From Planctomycetota bacterium (GTDB lineage: Bacteria; Planctomycetota; UBA1135; GCA-002686595): a stretch of 62,476 nt of DNA. Positions 18,015-27,522 of the stretch are shown in pieces; within the stretch, counting starts at the first letter, position 1; each line of letters begins with the position of its first letter. The notes beneath the pieces were generated by a model. That model did no database searches. It saw nothing but the letters and a program-made list of their open reading frames with translations, and was not told where the DNA came from. The position numbers and the translations under genes are program-made. The stretch lies in assembly GCA_016795245.1 (NCBI GenBank), contig JAEUIA010000081.1:1-62476 (forward strand), in the 5' to 3' direction.

Positions 18015-19181
18015 TCAGAGCGCTCGCAACACCTCGCGCAGGATGTCGAGGCCGCGCGCGATTTGCGCCGGCGTGATGACGTACGGAGGCAGCAGCCGGA
18101 TGACGTCGCCGCCGGTGCGGTTCGTGATCAGGCCGGCGCGGTACAGCTCGCGCTGCGCGTCTTCGGCGCCACGCGCGAGGCGCACGCCTTGGATCAAACC
18201 GCGGCCGCGCAGCTCGGAAATCAGCGGGATTTCTCGCTGCAGTCCTTCGAGACCCGCGCGCAACTGTGTGCCGCGTTCGGCGACCTGTTGCATCAAGCCG
18301 CCCTCTTCGAGCTCGCGCAGGAACACGAGCGCCGCGCGGCAGACCAGCGGCCCGCCGGCGAAGGTCGAGCCGTGGTCGCCCGGTTGCAGCGTGTCGACGA
18401 GCCCCTTCGACACGACGCACGCGCCCATCGGCAGGCCGGCGGCGATCGGCTTCGCGAGCGTCACGATGTCGGGCTTCACCGACGCAGCGTCGCCGGCGAG
18501 GAACTGACCCGTGCGTCCGCAGCCGCCTTGCACTTCGTCGTGCACGAGCAGCGTGCCCGTGGCGTCGCACGTGCGGCGCGCGGCGCGCAGGAATTCACGC
18601 GTCAATTCGCGCACGCCGGCTTCGCCTTGGATCGGCTCGAGCACGAGGGCCGCCGGCCGTTCGCGCCGCAGCGCGGATTCGAGTGCTGCCACGTCATTGG
18701 CCGGCACCCACGAACAGCCCGGCACGAGCGGCTCGAACGGCGCGCGGTACTTCGCGTTGTGCGTGAGCGACAACGCGCCCAGTGTCCGGCCGTGGAAGCC
18801 TCCTTCGATCGCAATGAAACCGGTGCGCTCAGGGTTTCCGGCGTTCTTGTGGAATTTGCGCGCGATCTTGAGCGCCGCCTCGTTGGCTTCCGCGCCGCTG
18901 TTCGTGAAGAACACCGCTTCCAAACCGCTGAGGCGCGCGAGGCGCGTCGCGACTTCTTCGGTGTAGGGGTGGCGGAAGAGGTTCGAGACGTGCACGACCT
19001 TCCCGACTTGATCGCGCAGGGCCGCGGTCAATCCCGGGTGTGCATGCCCGAGCGCCGAAACCGCGATCCCACCCAGGAAATCCAGGTACTGCTTGCCGCT
19101 CGCGTCGACGATTTCGGCGCCGTTGCCGGACACGAAGACCTCCTCGGCGCGCTGGTAGGTGTGCAGAACGTGTTCGTCCAT
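18015..19181 (-). CDS. argD: Acetylornithine aminotransferase
   Basis: 388 residues, class III PLP-dependent transaminase that converts N-acetylglutamate semialdehyde to N-acetylornithine. Motifs seen: FTNSGAEANEAALK, GGFHGRT, LLVHDEVQGGCGRTG and TLAKPIAAGLPMGA, where the Lys binds PLP. The ATG overlaps the argB stop (TGATG on the message), and GAGGAG lies eight bases upstream. Confidence 0.97.
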   Translation of the reverse strand: MDEHVLHTYQRAEEVFVSGNGAEIVDASGKQYLDFLGGIAVSALGHAHPGLTAALRDQVGKVVHVSNLFRHPYTEEVATRLARLSGLEAVFFTNSGAEANEAALKIARKFHKNAGNPERTGFIAIEGGFHGRTLGALSLTHNAKYRAPFEPLVPGCSWVPANDVAALESALRRERPAALVLEPIQGEAGVRELTREFLRAARRTCDATGTLLVHDEVQGGCGRTGQFLAGDAASVKPDIVTLAKPIAAGLPMGACVVSKGLVDTLQPGDHGSTFAGGPLVCRAALVFLRELEEGGLMQQVAERGTQLRAGLEGLQREIPLISELRGRGLIQGVRLARGAEDAQRELYRAGLITNRTGGDVIRLLPPYVITPAQIARGLDILREVLRAL

Positions 19182-19981
19182 CACAAGGTCTCCTCGAAGC
19201 GTGTTCCGACCGCGGGTTCGAGCGCCGCGAGCACGCAATTCGGTGCCGCCGCCGGCGCGATCTTGACCAGTGCGTCCTTGTTCTCGCGCCACGCGGCGAC
19301 TGCAGCGTCGACTTTCGGGATCATGCCGCCGGTGATGACGCCGCCCGAGACGAGCTTGGCGCAACGTTCGGGGGAGAGCGACTCGATCCGCTCGCGGTCG
19401 CCGTCGAGCACACCGACGACGTCGGTCAGGAAGAGCAGCGCGTCGCAATCGAGCGCGCGCGCCAGCGGGCCGGCGGCCATGTCGGCGTTGATGTTGTAGA
19501 AATGATCGTCGGCCGCATCCTCGCCGCGCGCGAGCGGTGCCGCGGTGGCGATGACCGGCGTGAAATCGCCGTCGATCAAGGTCTCGACCAGGTGCGCGTT
19601 GACCTTGGCGACCGAACCGACGTAGCCGAGGTCGACCTCGGCGCGCAGTTTCCGCGCATGAAAGGTCGCGCCGTCCGCGCCCGACATCCCGGCCGCGCGC
19701 ACGCCGGCCGTCTGGAGCGCGTGCACGAGTTCCTTGTTGACGAGGCCCGCGAGCACCATCAACACGACGTCGGCGGTGGGGGCATCCGTGATGCGCAGAC
19801 CTGAGTGGTAGCGCTGCTCCAGACCCAGTCGATCGACCAACGTGCGGATCTGGTTGCCGCCGCCGTGCACGACGATGACCTCGTGTCCGGCCGCGCGCGC
19901 CGCTGCGACCGAAGCGCACAACGCCGCCCGAGCCGAGGGTTGCTCCAACTGTGCGCCGCCGATCTTGGCCAGGATCCTCAT
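19181..19981 (-). CDS. argB: Acetylglutamate kinase
   Basis: 266 residues. It phosphorylates N-acetylglutamate. Amino-acid-kinase fold with ILAKIGGAQ, VVHGGGNQI, LRITD, NINADMAAG and FLTDVVGVLDGD. The start overlaps the argC stop by four bases (ATGA). In many bacteria this is the arginine-inhibited step; whether this short form is feedback-sensitive cannot be told, since no obvious N-terminal helix extension is present. Confidence 0.96.
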   Translation of the reverse strand: MRILAKIGGAQLEQPSARAALCASVAAARAAGHEVIVVHGGGNQIRTLVDRLGLEQRYHSGLRITDAPTADVVLMVLAGLVNKELVHALQTAGVRAAGMSGADGATFHARKLRAEVDLGYVGSVAKVNAHLVETLIDGDFTPVIATAAPLARGEDAADDHFYNINADMAAGPLARALDCDALLFLTDVVGVLDGDRERIESLSPERCAKLVSGGVITGGMIPKVDAAVAAWRENKDALVKIAPAAAPNCVLAALEPAVGTRFEETL

Positions 19982-20961
19982 GAGAGTCCGGCGCTTTCGT
20001 CGAGCCCGAGCATCAGGTTCATGTTCTGCAGCGCCTGCCCCGAAGCGCCTTTCAACAGGTTGTCGATGGCGGACACGACGACGACGAACGGGCCGCAGTC
20101 GGCGACGCCGATGTGACATTCGTTCGTCATCTGCACGCGATTCAATTCGGGCATGCCGCGTTCGTAGACCCGCACGAAGCGCTCGTCTCGGTAGCGCTCG
20201 CTCAAACACGCAGCGACATTCCGTGCGTTGACGCCCGCCGCCGGCGGGACGTAGATCGTCGAGAGGATGCCGCGGAACACGGGCAGCAGGTGGGGGACGA
20301 ACACGATGCGTTCGGTTCCGGCGTGCAGTCGAATCTCCGGCGCGTGCCGGTGTGTGCCGACGCCGTAGGCCAGGAAGTTCTCGTGACTCGCGCCGAAGTG
20401 CGTGCGCCCGGACGGGTTCTTGCCTGCGCCCGAAACGCCGCTCTTCGCGTCGCAGACGAGCGGCGCATTCATGTCGACGAGCTGCGCGTCGATGAGCGGG
20501 CGCAGCGCCAGCAGGATCGAGGTCGGGTAGCAACCGGGATTGGCGACGAGGCGCGCCTTGGCCACGGCGCCGCGCGCGTGCTCGGTCAAGCCGTACACCG
20601 CTTCCTTCAAGAGCTCGGGCGCAGGGTGCGTGTGCTGGTACACGACGCGGTACTGCTCAGGGTCGATCAGGCGGAAATCCGCCGACAAATCGACCACTTT
20701 CGTGCCGGCGTCGAGTGCGCGCACGGCCAGTTCGGCCGACGTCGCGTGCGGCGTGCACAGGAAGACTCCGTCGCAACGCGCGATGCGCGACCAGTCGAGC
20801 CTTTCGAGGACATCGTCGACCGGCAGTTCCGGCGCGTCCGGCGCCACGCCCTCGCGGCCGCCGAAGAGCCCTTCGACCCGCAGCGACGGATGTCCGCGCA
20901 AGAGGCGCCCGAGCTCCCGGCCCGTGTAGCCGGAAGCGCCGATGACAGCGACGCGCTTCAT
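19978..20961 (-). CDS. argC: N-acetyl-gamma-glutamyl-phosphate reductase
   Basis: 327 residues. NADPH-dependent reduction of N-acetylglutamyl phosphate. Rossmann motif VAVIGASGYTGREL at the N-terminus; the catalytic cysteine is Cys144 in NPGCYPTS; KSGVSGAGK and HRHAPEI follow. It overlaps argR at its start and argB at its end by four bases each. Confidence 0.97.
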   Translation of the reverse strand: MKRVAVIGASGYTGRELGRLLRGHPSLRVEGLFGGREGVAPDAPELPVDDVLERLDWSRIARCDGVFLCTPHATSAELAVRALDAGTKVVDLSADFRLIDPEQYRVVYQHTHPAPELLKEAVYGLTEHARGAVAKARLVANPGCYPTSILLALRPLIDAQLVDMNAPLVCDAKSGVSGAGKNPSGRTHFGASHENFLAYGVGTHRHAPEIRLHAGTERIVFVPHLLPVFRGILSTIYVPPAAGVNARNVAACLSERYRDERFVRVYERGMPELNRVQMTNECHIGVADCGPFVVVVSAIDNLLKGASGQALQNMNLMLGLDESAGLS

Positions 20962-21416
20962 GCGAGTCGCTTCTTGTCCTTGATGTCGTTCAAGCTCGCC
21001 GCGACGCGCCGCGCTTCGGCCGATCCGCGCGTGGCGACGAACACCGTGTCGTCCCCGGCGATCGTGCCCGCGACCTCGGGCCAGCCGGCGCGCTCGATGG
21101 CGATCGCCAGCGGAGTCGCGCCGCCGGGCGGCGTCTTGGCGACGACGAGCGCCGACGCGGTCTGGGCGGAAGTCAGCCAGGCGTGCACCACGGAGTAGAG
21201 CGAGAGCAGCGCGTCGTCGGCCGGACCGCCGCTCGCGCTCGGCAGCTCGTAGCCGTCCTTGCCCTTCAAGAGACCGAGCGCGCGGATGTCGCGCGAGAGG
21301 GTCGCTTGATTCACGCTGATGCCGCGCGCCGCGAGGTTGTCCTGGAGCTCGTACTGGCTCTTGATGCGCTCCGAGCCCACGATTTCGAGGACCAGGCGGC
21401 GGCGATCGGCGTGCAT
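20958..21416 (-). CDS. argR: Arginine repressor ArgR
   Basis: 152 residues with the chosen start. The N-terminal winged helix is RRRLVLEIVGSERIKSQYELQD...VNQATLSRDIRALGLLK. The C-terminal hexamerisation/arginine-binding part includes VVAKTPPGGATPLAIAI and a GDDTVFVATRG segment (the usual GTIAGDDTI region). Start codons at 21437, 21458 (ATG) and 21476 (TTG) are in frame; 21416 fits family length best. It is the first gene of the arginine operon, so it probably controls its own promoter and thereby the whole cluster. Confidence 0.93.
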   Translation of the reverse strand: MHADRRRLVLEIVGSERIKSQYELQDNLAARGISVNQATLSRDIRALGLLKGKDGYELPSASGGPADDALLSLYSVVHAWLTSAQTASALVVAKTPPGGATPLAIAIERAGWPEVAGTIAGDDTVFVATRGSAEARRVAASLNDIKDKKRLA

Positions 21417-21657
21417 GGATGTGCGCGTCCCGGGCATGATGATGCCCTGTATCGCCATTTGTAGGCGTCTATTCAATCAAAAAGTGCATGAAAATGCGCC
21501 GACCTCGCCGACCGGGGGCCGCAGGGGGCGCCAGCGGGGCTGCGGCGGGCGCCGCGCCTCCTTGCGGCGCACGCTCCTCGGCCTGTAGGAGAATCGCCCG
21601 GCCTCGCACAGGCGCGCACCCTGCGCGTCGCGTCGGAGCTCACCACGGCGGACGCAT
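21417..21657. promoter_or_regulatory. Divergent region argR / terC-like gene
   Basis: 241-bp divergent spacer. An AT-rich island at about 21466-21500 stands out from the GC-rich surroundings and is the likely arginine-operon promoter/operator, but no clean ARG-box palindrome is visible. On the plus side, GCCTGT (21590s) can pair with ACAGGC near 21606-21612 ahead of the membrane-protein gene. It does not fit the manganese yybP-ykoY riboswitch pattern that sometimes precedes TerC genes. Confidence 0.4.
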
Positions 21658-22398
21658 ATGCTCGAACTCCTCACCTCTGAAAATCTGATCGCGCTCCTGA
21701 CCTTGACGGCACTCGAGATCGTGCTCGGCATCGACAACATCATCTTCCTGTCGATCCTGACCGGGAAGCTGCCCCCCGAGCAGCGCGCGCGCGGACGGCG
21801 GATCGGACTCGCGGGCGCGATGTTGATGCGCATCGCTCTGTTGCTCGCGCTCACGTGGGTGATGAAGCTCACCGCCACGCTTTTCACCGCCTTGGATCAG
21901 GCCATCTCAGGGCGTGATCTGATCCTGATCGTGGGCGGCATGTTCCTCATCGGCAAGTCGACCTGGGAGATCCACGACAAACTCGAAGGCCACGAGCACG
22001 GCGCGGACGGCAAGCCTACGCACGCGAATTTCGCATCGATCATCGTTCAAGTCATGCTGCTCGACCTGGTCTTCTCGCTCGATTCGGTGATCACCGCCGT
22101 GGGCATGTCGAAGCACGTCGAGATCATGATCACCGCCGTCGTCATCGCCGTCATCGTCATGATGGTCTTCGCGGGCGCGATCAGCGAATTCGTCGAGCGC
22201 CGACCGACGATCAAGATCCTGGCCCTGTCGTTCCTGATCCTGATCGGCGTGATGCTCGTCGCCGAGGGCTTCGATCAGCACGTCAACAAGGGCTACATTT
22301 ACTTCGCGATGGCGTTCTCGCTGGTGGTCGAGATGCTCAATATCCGCCTGCGTCGCAAGAGCTTGCCGGTCGAATTGAGGCACACCCGGCTGGACTGA
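21658..22398 (+). CDS. TerC-family integral membrane protein
   Basis: 246 residues, about seven transmembrane helices. Signature acidic helices EIVLGIDNIIFLS near residue 20 and DLVFSLDSVITAVGM near residue 140 are those of the TerC/Alx family. Family members export manganese or assist metalation at membrane translocons; exact substrate is unknown here. The His/Asp-rich loop (EIHDKLEGHEHGADG) between helices could bind metal. It is transcribed divergently from argR. Confidence 0.9.
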   Translation: MLELLTSENLIALLTLTALEIVLGIDNIIFLSILTGKLPPEQRARGRRIGLAGAMLMRIALLLALTWVMKLTATLFTALDQAISGRDLILIVGGMFLIGKSTWEIHDKLEGHEHGADGKPTHANFASIIVQVMLLDLVFSLDSVITAVGMSKHVEIMITAVVIAVIVMMVFAGAISEFVERRPTIKILALSFLILIGVMLVAEGFDQHVNKGYIYFAMAFSLVVEMLNIRLRRKSLPVELRHTRLD

Positions 22399-22455
22399 GC
22401 GAAACTCATGTGCCGGGGACAGCCTCAAGCCCTAAGCTTGTGCGCGGAGGACCCC

Positions 22456-23346
22456 ATGATCACCGCGACCTTCCTGGACGAGATCAACATCGACATTCCC
22501 TCGGCGAATTGGGGGCCCGAAGAGTGGGCGCGCGATTTTGCCGCCATGAAATCGGACGGCATCGACACCGTCGTGTTGGCGCGCGGCGGTCAGGGCGATC
22601 GCGCGACCTTCGACGCGCTGTCGTTGCGCAAGCTGCACCCCAACCTGATCGTGCAGGAAGATCTCGTCGCCGTTTTCCTGTCGCTAGCGGAATTGCACGA
22701 CATGCAGCTGTGGATCGGCACTTACCACACCAGCGGCGAGTCGGAGACGTTGGACGTGAACGTCAATCTCGCGTTCGTCGACGAAGTCTGGGAACGCTAC
22801 GGTCGGTCGCGCGCGTTTCGGGGTTGGTACGTGGGTACGCGAATCGACACGGCCAATGAAAAGGAACTCGTCGCTCTGCAGGCGCTCTCCAAGCACTTGA
22901 AGAGTCTGTCCGCGCTGCCGGTGCTGGTGTCGCCGCGACTCGACCGGACGAAACTCCTGGCGGGCAAGTCCGGCTGGCAGGAACACGAGAGTGCCTGGTC
23001 GGAGACTTTCGAGCGGCTCGAATCCATGGCCGCCGTCGTGCTGTTGCAGGAGCGCGGTGTGCCGTCGGCGGAACTGCCTGAGTATCTTGCGCTCACGTCG
23101 CGCCTCGCGCGAGCGCATGGTCTCGAAGCGTGGGTGAATGTCGAGTCGCTGGACCGCGACGCCAAGATCGAATACATGCCGATCGCCTGGCCGAAGCTCC
23201 GCTCGAAAATGGACGCAGCGCTCGCGTCGGGGGCCAACAAGCTCATCACCTTCGAGTACTCGCACTTCCTGTCGCCGCACTCGATGTTTCACTCGGCGCA
23301 CACGCTGCACAAGCGCTACCGCGAGTGGCTGGCCGCGCGGAAGTAG
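22456..23346 (+). CDS. DUF4434-domain protein (TIM-barrel, putative glycoside hydrolase)
   Basis: 296 residues, no signal peptide. It starts MITATFLDEINIDIPSANW and continues with EEWARDFAAMKSDGIDTVVLA, the pattern of DUF4434 proteins, which are thought to be glycoside-hydrolase-like TIM barrels. The ATG at 22456 follows GGAGG by five bases. No catalytic assignment can be made. It sits 57 bases after the TerC-like gene on the same strand and may be cotranscribed. Confidence 0.75.
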   Translation: MITATFLDEINIDIPSANWGPEEWARDFAAMKSDGIDTVVLARGGQGDRATFDALSLRKLHPNLIVQEDLVAVFLSLAELHDMQLWIGTYHTSGESETLDVNVNLAFVDEVWERYGRSRAFRGWYVGTRIDTANEKELVALQALSKHLKSLSALPVLVSPRLDRTKLLAGKSGWQEHESAWSETFERLESMAAVVLLQERGVPSAELPEYLALTSRLARAHGLEAWVNVESLDRDAKIEYMPIAWPKLRSKMDAALASGANKLITFEYSHFLSPHSMFHSAHTLHKRYREWLAARK

Positions 23347-23379
23347 GCGATCGATTTCTCCCGGGCGAAGCGTCGCAGC

Positions 23380-24177
23380 TCAGGTCTCTTGCAGCGCCGC
23401 CTCGGTGGCCGCACGCCGTTCCTGTGCGTGCAGTTCGATCTCGTCGGCCAAGGCCTGGAAATCGAGCGCCGCGCTCGAGCGCGGATCGAGTGCATGAATC
23501 GGACGGCCGACCGCGGCGGCCTCGCGCAGTTTCGCGCTGGAATGGATCACCGTGTCGAACAGGATCTCGCCGAAGCGCGCGTGGATGCCGATCAGGAGAT
23601 CGCGCGCGATGCGCGAGCGGCGGTCGAACAGGGTGCCGACGGCGCGCAGTGAAAACGGCTCGGCGCGCAAGAGGGCCTTCTCTTCGAGCAGCGCGCGCGC
23701 TTTCAGGGCACCTTGCAGCGCGAACGCGCCGGCCTCGACGACGAGCACCGCCGTGTCGGCCGCGCGCAAGGCATTGGCAGCCAGCACGCCCTCCGTGCGC
23801 GGCGGACAGTCGAGCACGACGACATCGAACGGGCGCGTGCAGCCTTGCAACGCGAGCGCGAGTTTCGATTCCGGATGCAGCGCGCGCGCCGAAGTCTCTT
23901 CGAATTCGACGAGGCGCGCATCGGCCGGTAGCAGCGCGACGCCGCCTTCGGCTTCGACGATGCCGCTCTCGAGCGGAGCGCCGCGCTCGAGCACTTCGCG
24001 CACGGTGATCTCGTCGAGTACCGCATGGCCGAGCGCCATCGTCGCGTGCGCTTGCGGATCCAGATCCACGAGCAGCACACGCGACCCGCGGGCGGCCAGT
24101 GCCCCCGCGAGATTTACAGCCGTCGTCGTCTTGCCGCAGCCGCCTTTTTGGTTCACGAACGCGAACACATGCATCAT
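23380..24177 (-). CDS. ParA/MinD-family ATPase, orphan
   Basis: 265 residues. Deviant Walker A loop NQKGGCGKTTT (Lys11 and Lys16), LLVDLDPQAHAT switch I and VVVLDCPPRTE Walker B are complete, so an ATP-dependent, DNA- or surface-associated dimer is expected. No parB, parS or cargo gene is adjacent, so chromosome partition is unproven; orphan ParAs often position other cargo such as chemosensory arrays, secretion systems or carboxysomes. GGAGGG lies five bases before the ATG. It diverges from the HEAT-repeat gene across 144 bases. Confidence 0.88.
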   Translation of the reverse strand: MMHVFAFVNQKGGCGKTTTAVNLAGALAARGSRVLLVDLDPQAHATMALGHAVLDEITVREVLERGAPLESGIVEAEGGVALLPADARLVEFEETSARALHPESKLALALQGCTRPFDVVVLDCPPRTEGVLAANALRAADTAVLVVEAGAFALQGALKARALLEEKALLRAEPFSLRAVGTLFDRRSRIARDLLIGIHARFGEILFDTVIHSSAKLREAAAVGRPIHALDPRSSAALDFQALADEIELHAQERRAATEAALQET

Positions 24178-24321
24178 CGATCCCTCCAGAGGCACCCTAA
24201 CACTGCACACGCAGCCGGAACACAGTCCGAATGGCCCCGGATGCGAAAGATCCCGTATCCTCACGCCGCTTGGGCGGTAGCCCGAACCGCCCCGAATCGA
24301 ACCCGCGCGAGCTGACCGATC

Positions 24322-27300
24322 ATGTTGCACACGACCCTACGCCGCCTTCTCGTCCTGGCCCTCGCGGCGATCGTCTCCGTGCCGGTCGCTCACGCTCAAT
24401 TGAAGCTCCCGCGACGCCCGGCCGAAGGACCGGCCGCGGAGAGAGGCGGGGGCATCGCTCCGTACATGACGTGCCTGGTCTGCAACTCGCGCACGTACAC
24501 CGCGCACGTCGACGGCCGCAAGGACGAGTCCGGCCACGACCTCGTGTGGTGCGCCACGTGCAAGCGCGACACCGCGCACCAGTCCGGCGTGAACACGGAG
24601 CCCGGACTCGGCGACGGATCGGGGCGCGCCCGAGGCACGTTGAAACTGCCCGACGCCGCGGGCGCCGGAGCCGCGCCGCGACCCGGTCCTGTTCCCAGCG
24701 CACCTGCGCAGGCCGCGCCCGTTGGCGCCGCGGAGCGCACGCTCGCTCTGGCGGTGTTCGACGATCTGAAGCGCGCGCGCAGCGTCTCCGATCCGCTGCT
24801 CGCGAGTGCAGTCACGAGCCTCGTCGCCGCGGGCGAAGCAGGACTGGCCGCGGCGCGACTCGAAACCGTATCCGAGGACGCACATCGGCTCCTCGTCGCT
24901 GTTCGCACGCTGTTGCGCGCGGGGAACGAGGCCGACCTGGAACTGGTGCGCGCGCGCATGCGGGCGAAGCTGCCGGCTTTGGTCGTGCCGTTTCTCGTCG
25001 ATGAAATGGCGGCTCGCGACCCCGTGCGCTCCGGGCCTGAGTGGCTGGCGAGTCTGCTCGAACACAGCCAGGGCTTCGTGCGCCAGGCGGCGCAGCGCAA
25101 CCTCGCCACGGTCGAGGGAGAGCTGTTGATCCCGCACCTCGAGCGCTGCGCGGCGGACAAGCGCGTCGACACACGCGTGGCCGCGATCGAACTGGCATCG
25201 GGCGTGCGCGACGCGCGCGCGACCGAGCTGCTGCTCACGCACCTCGATGACGTTTCGTCGCGCGTCGCCAAGGCGGCGGTCGACGGATTGGCATTGCGTG
25301 AGGAGCCGGCATTGGATGCGCGTCTGCTCTCCATCGCCTTCAAGGACCGCTGGCTGTTGCGGCGCGGCGCCTACGCCTTGCTCGCGATCATCGAACGCGA
25401 GGACTTGCGCCTGCAACCCATCCTCGCCGCCGCACACATCGAGCCGTTGCTCGCCGCATTGGACAAGCGCGACACGCTCGTCTCCGGTGCCGCGGCGGCC
25501 GCACTGGCGGGGATCGGTTTCAGGAGCAGCAGCGCACAAGTCGACGAATGGCTGGACCGACCGGTGATCGATCGCCTGATCATGACCGTGTCAGGACGGG
25601 AGTTTCACGACGACCTGTCGTCGATCACGCCCGGCGCCCTGCGGCGCCTGCGCATGGTTTCGGGACAGTCGATCGCGACCGACGGACCGCGCTGGGTCGA
25701 CTGGTGGATCACCGCACGCGAGGGCTTCCGCGCGCGGCGTGCGACGCTCACGATCCAGCCCGGCGAAGCGGCGTCGACGCTCGTGCGCTTCGAGAGCACG
25801 GCTGAGAATCCCGAAGGTTTCACGCTGGTCGGACCCGAGCTCGCCTCGACGGCGCTGACGCGCGTGACTTCAGGGGAGATCTTCTACCTCACGCAAGATC
25901 AGATCACCGACCTGATCGCCGTGCTGAACCGCGAAGGTCTGTTGGGCGCGGAAATCCTGCCCGGGCTGCGCGGTGCGCGCGGTCGCGGCGAGCGTACGCT
26001 CGAAATCCAGGTCGGCGCGCGTGCCAAAGCGTTCACGCTGGGCCCGGATCTGAAGGAGACCTGGTTCGAGCGCGCGGCCGAGGCGTGTCGAGCCGTGCGC
26101 GATCAAAACCGCTGGCAACGCTTTCCTGCCGGACGCGACGGTCAGGACGCGTACGCGTTGTGGCAAGCCGAAGCGAGCTGGTGGAGCACGCCGCACACGG
26201 ATCTCGAGCGCAACGAACGCCTGAAGCAGTTGGCGTTGAACTCGATGCAGGGTGCGTCGCCCGCGAAGCGCGAGATCGCCGTCGAGGAAATCGAGCGCTT
26301 GTACGCGCTTCCGGACGGACCGAACGCCGCCGATTTCGACGCATTCCTGGCGCTGCTCGACGAAGAGCAGTTGCAAGGGACGCGTGCGTCGCGGCTCGCG
26401 CGCCTGGCGCTGGCGGCCGGCCGCAAGATGGGTTCGGACGGATTCGTGCCCGATGCGCCGGCATTGGCGCTCGCCGGTGCGTACACACGCTTGTTCGGCA
26501 CGAACGCGATCGATGCGCTGGCCGAGCAATTCCAATCAGTCCGACGCGAGTTCGTGCGACAGATCGCAGCCGACGAGCGTCCGATCCTGCGCGCGGTCGC
26601 GGCCAAGACTTTGGCGGTCGATCCGAGTCCTGAAGACCTCGCGATCTTGATCAAGCTGCTCAGCGACAAGGACCTGAGCGTCGAGACCGCCGCGGTCACG
26701 GCGCTGGGCGAGCACAAGGTCGAAGCTGCGCGCACCGAATTGCTCGTGCGTGCACGCGTCGGCTTCCCGCCGGTGCGCGCCGCAGCACTCCGGGCGATCG
26801 GCATGCTGGGCGGCGAATTCGTGCTCGAGGCCCTGATCCAGGGTGTCAACGACCGCGACCGAGTCGTGCACATCGCCGCGGCCCAGGGTCTGGCACTGCT
26901 CGGCGATCCGGCGGCTGCGCAGGTGCTCATCTCGGCGCTGGCGGAAGTCAGCGACACCGAACTGTTCGATGCCGCGCGCGCCGGTCTGGTGGCGATCGGG
27001 CGACCGGCGTGGCACGAACTCGTGCGCGTCGTCAATCAGCCGGCCGGTCGCATTCGGCGCGAAGCGGCTTTGATCCTCTCCGAACAATGCCATCCGGATG
27101 CCGTGTCCGCGCTGATCTCGATCCTCACGGCGAACCCCAAGGACGCGCGTGTCGCGACCGAACTGACCGTGTTGACCTGCGTCGATCTGCGCGGGCAAGT
27201 GGATCCGGCGCGGTCGTGGTGGGCGTGGTGGGACGGCGTGCGGCACGACGATTCTTCCGCGTGGTTCCGCGCGGCGCTCGAACGCGCGGGCATCGCTCCG

Positions 27301-27522
27301 CCTCCGCCGGGGGCGTTCGAAGGTGCCGGCACGGTGCAAGGACGCCTGTTCCTCGTGTCCGTGATGTCGCGCAGTGAACCTTGGCTGGTCGAGCGCGCGC
27401 GGCGCGAATATTCGCGCATGACCGGTCGCAACCTGGGCGAATTGCCGTCGGTCGGGCGCGACCGCGACGCGTGGCTCCGAGACCTGCGGGAGGCGGCCGC
27501 CAAGGACGACTCGCGCGGATGA
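24322..27522 (+). CDS. Large exported HEAT-repeat protein with N-terminal zinc ribbon
   Basis: 1066 residues. Signal peptide (LLVLALAAIVSVPVAHA, cleavage before Gln26). A four-cysteine zinc-ribbon-like module follows at residues 51-80 (CLVC, then CATC). From about residue 125 the chain is helical HEAT/PBS-lyase-like repeats, clearest at ~270-400 (TELLLTHLDDVSSRVAKAAVDGLALR) and ~830-980 (VLISALAEVSDTELFDAARAGLVAIG). Such solenoids are protein-binding scaffolds. The stop overlaps the start of the lytic transglycosylase (ATGA), which points to a joint role in the cell envelope. I do not recognise a named family for the full protein. Confidence 0.85.
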   Translation: MLHTTLRRLLVLALAAIVSVPVAHAQLKLPRRPAEGPAAERGGGIAPYMTCLVCNSRTYTAHVDGRKDESGHDLVWCATCKRDTAHQSGVNTEPGLGDGSGRARGTLKLPDAAGAGAAPRPGPVPSAPAQAAPVGAAERTLALAVFDDLKRARSVSDPLLASAVTSLVAAGEAGLAAARLETVSEDAHRLLVAVRTLLRAGNEADLELVRARMRAKLPALVVPFLVDEMAARDPVRSGPEWLASLLEHSQGFVRQAAQRNLATVEGELLIPHLERCAADKRVDTRVAAIELASGVRDARATELLLTHLDDVSSRVAKAAVDGLALREEPALDARLLSIAFKDRWLLRRGAYALLAIIEREDLRLQPILAAAHIEPLLAALDKRDTLVSGAAAAALAGIGFRSSSAQVDEWLDRPVIDRLIMTVSGREFHDDLSSITPGALRRLRMVSGQSIATDGPRWVDWWITAREGFRARRATLTIQPGEAASTLVRFESTAENPEGFTLVGPELASTALTRVTSGEIFYLTQDQITDLIAVLNREGLLGAEILPGLRGARGRGERTLEIQVGARAKAFTLGPDLKETWFERAAEACRAVRDQNRWQRFPAGRDGQDAYALWQAEASWWSTPHTDLERNERLKQLALNSMQGASPAKREIAVEEIERLYALPDGPNAADFDAFLALLDEEQLQGTRASRLARLALAAGRKMGSDGFVPDAPALALAGAYTRLFGTNAIDALAEQFQSVRREFVRQIAADERPILRAVAAKTLAVDPSPEDLAILIKLLSDKDLSVETAAVTALGEHKVEAARTELLVRARVGFPPVRAAALRAIGMLGGEFVLEALIQGVNDRDRVVHIAAAQGLALLGDPAAAQVLISALAEVSDTELFDAARAGLVAIGRPAWHELVRVVNQPAGRIRREAALILSEQCHPDAVSALISILTANPKDARVATELTVLTCVDLRGQVDPARSWWAWWDGVRHDDSSAWFRAALERAGIAPPPPGAFEGAGTVQGRLFLVSVMSRSEPWLVERARREYSRMTGRNLGELPSVGRDRDAWLRDLREAAAKDDSRG

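Noticed and set aside
21466..21500. ARG box before argR
   Set aside because: TTCA and TGAA half-sites are present, but in the inverted order and with the wrong spacing for the ArgR consensus; kept only as an AT-rich promoter candidate.
21477..21657. yybP-ykoY (manganese) riboswitch ahead of the TerC-like gene
   Set aside because: Such switches occur before TerC genes, but the conserved loop sequences are missing; only an unspecific GCCTGT/ACAGGC pairing is present.
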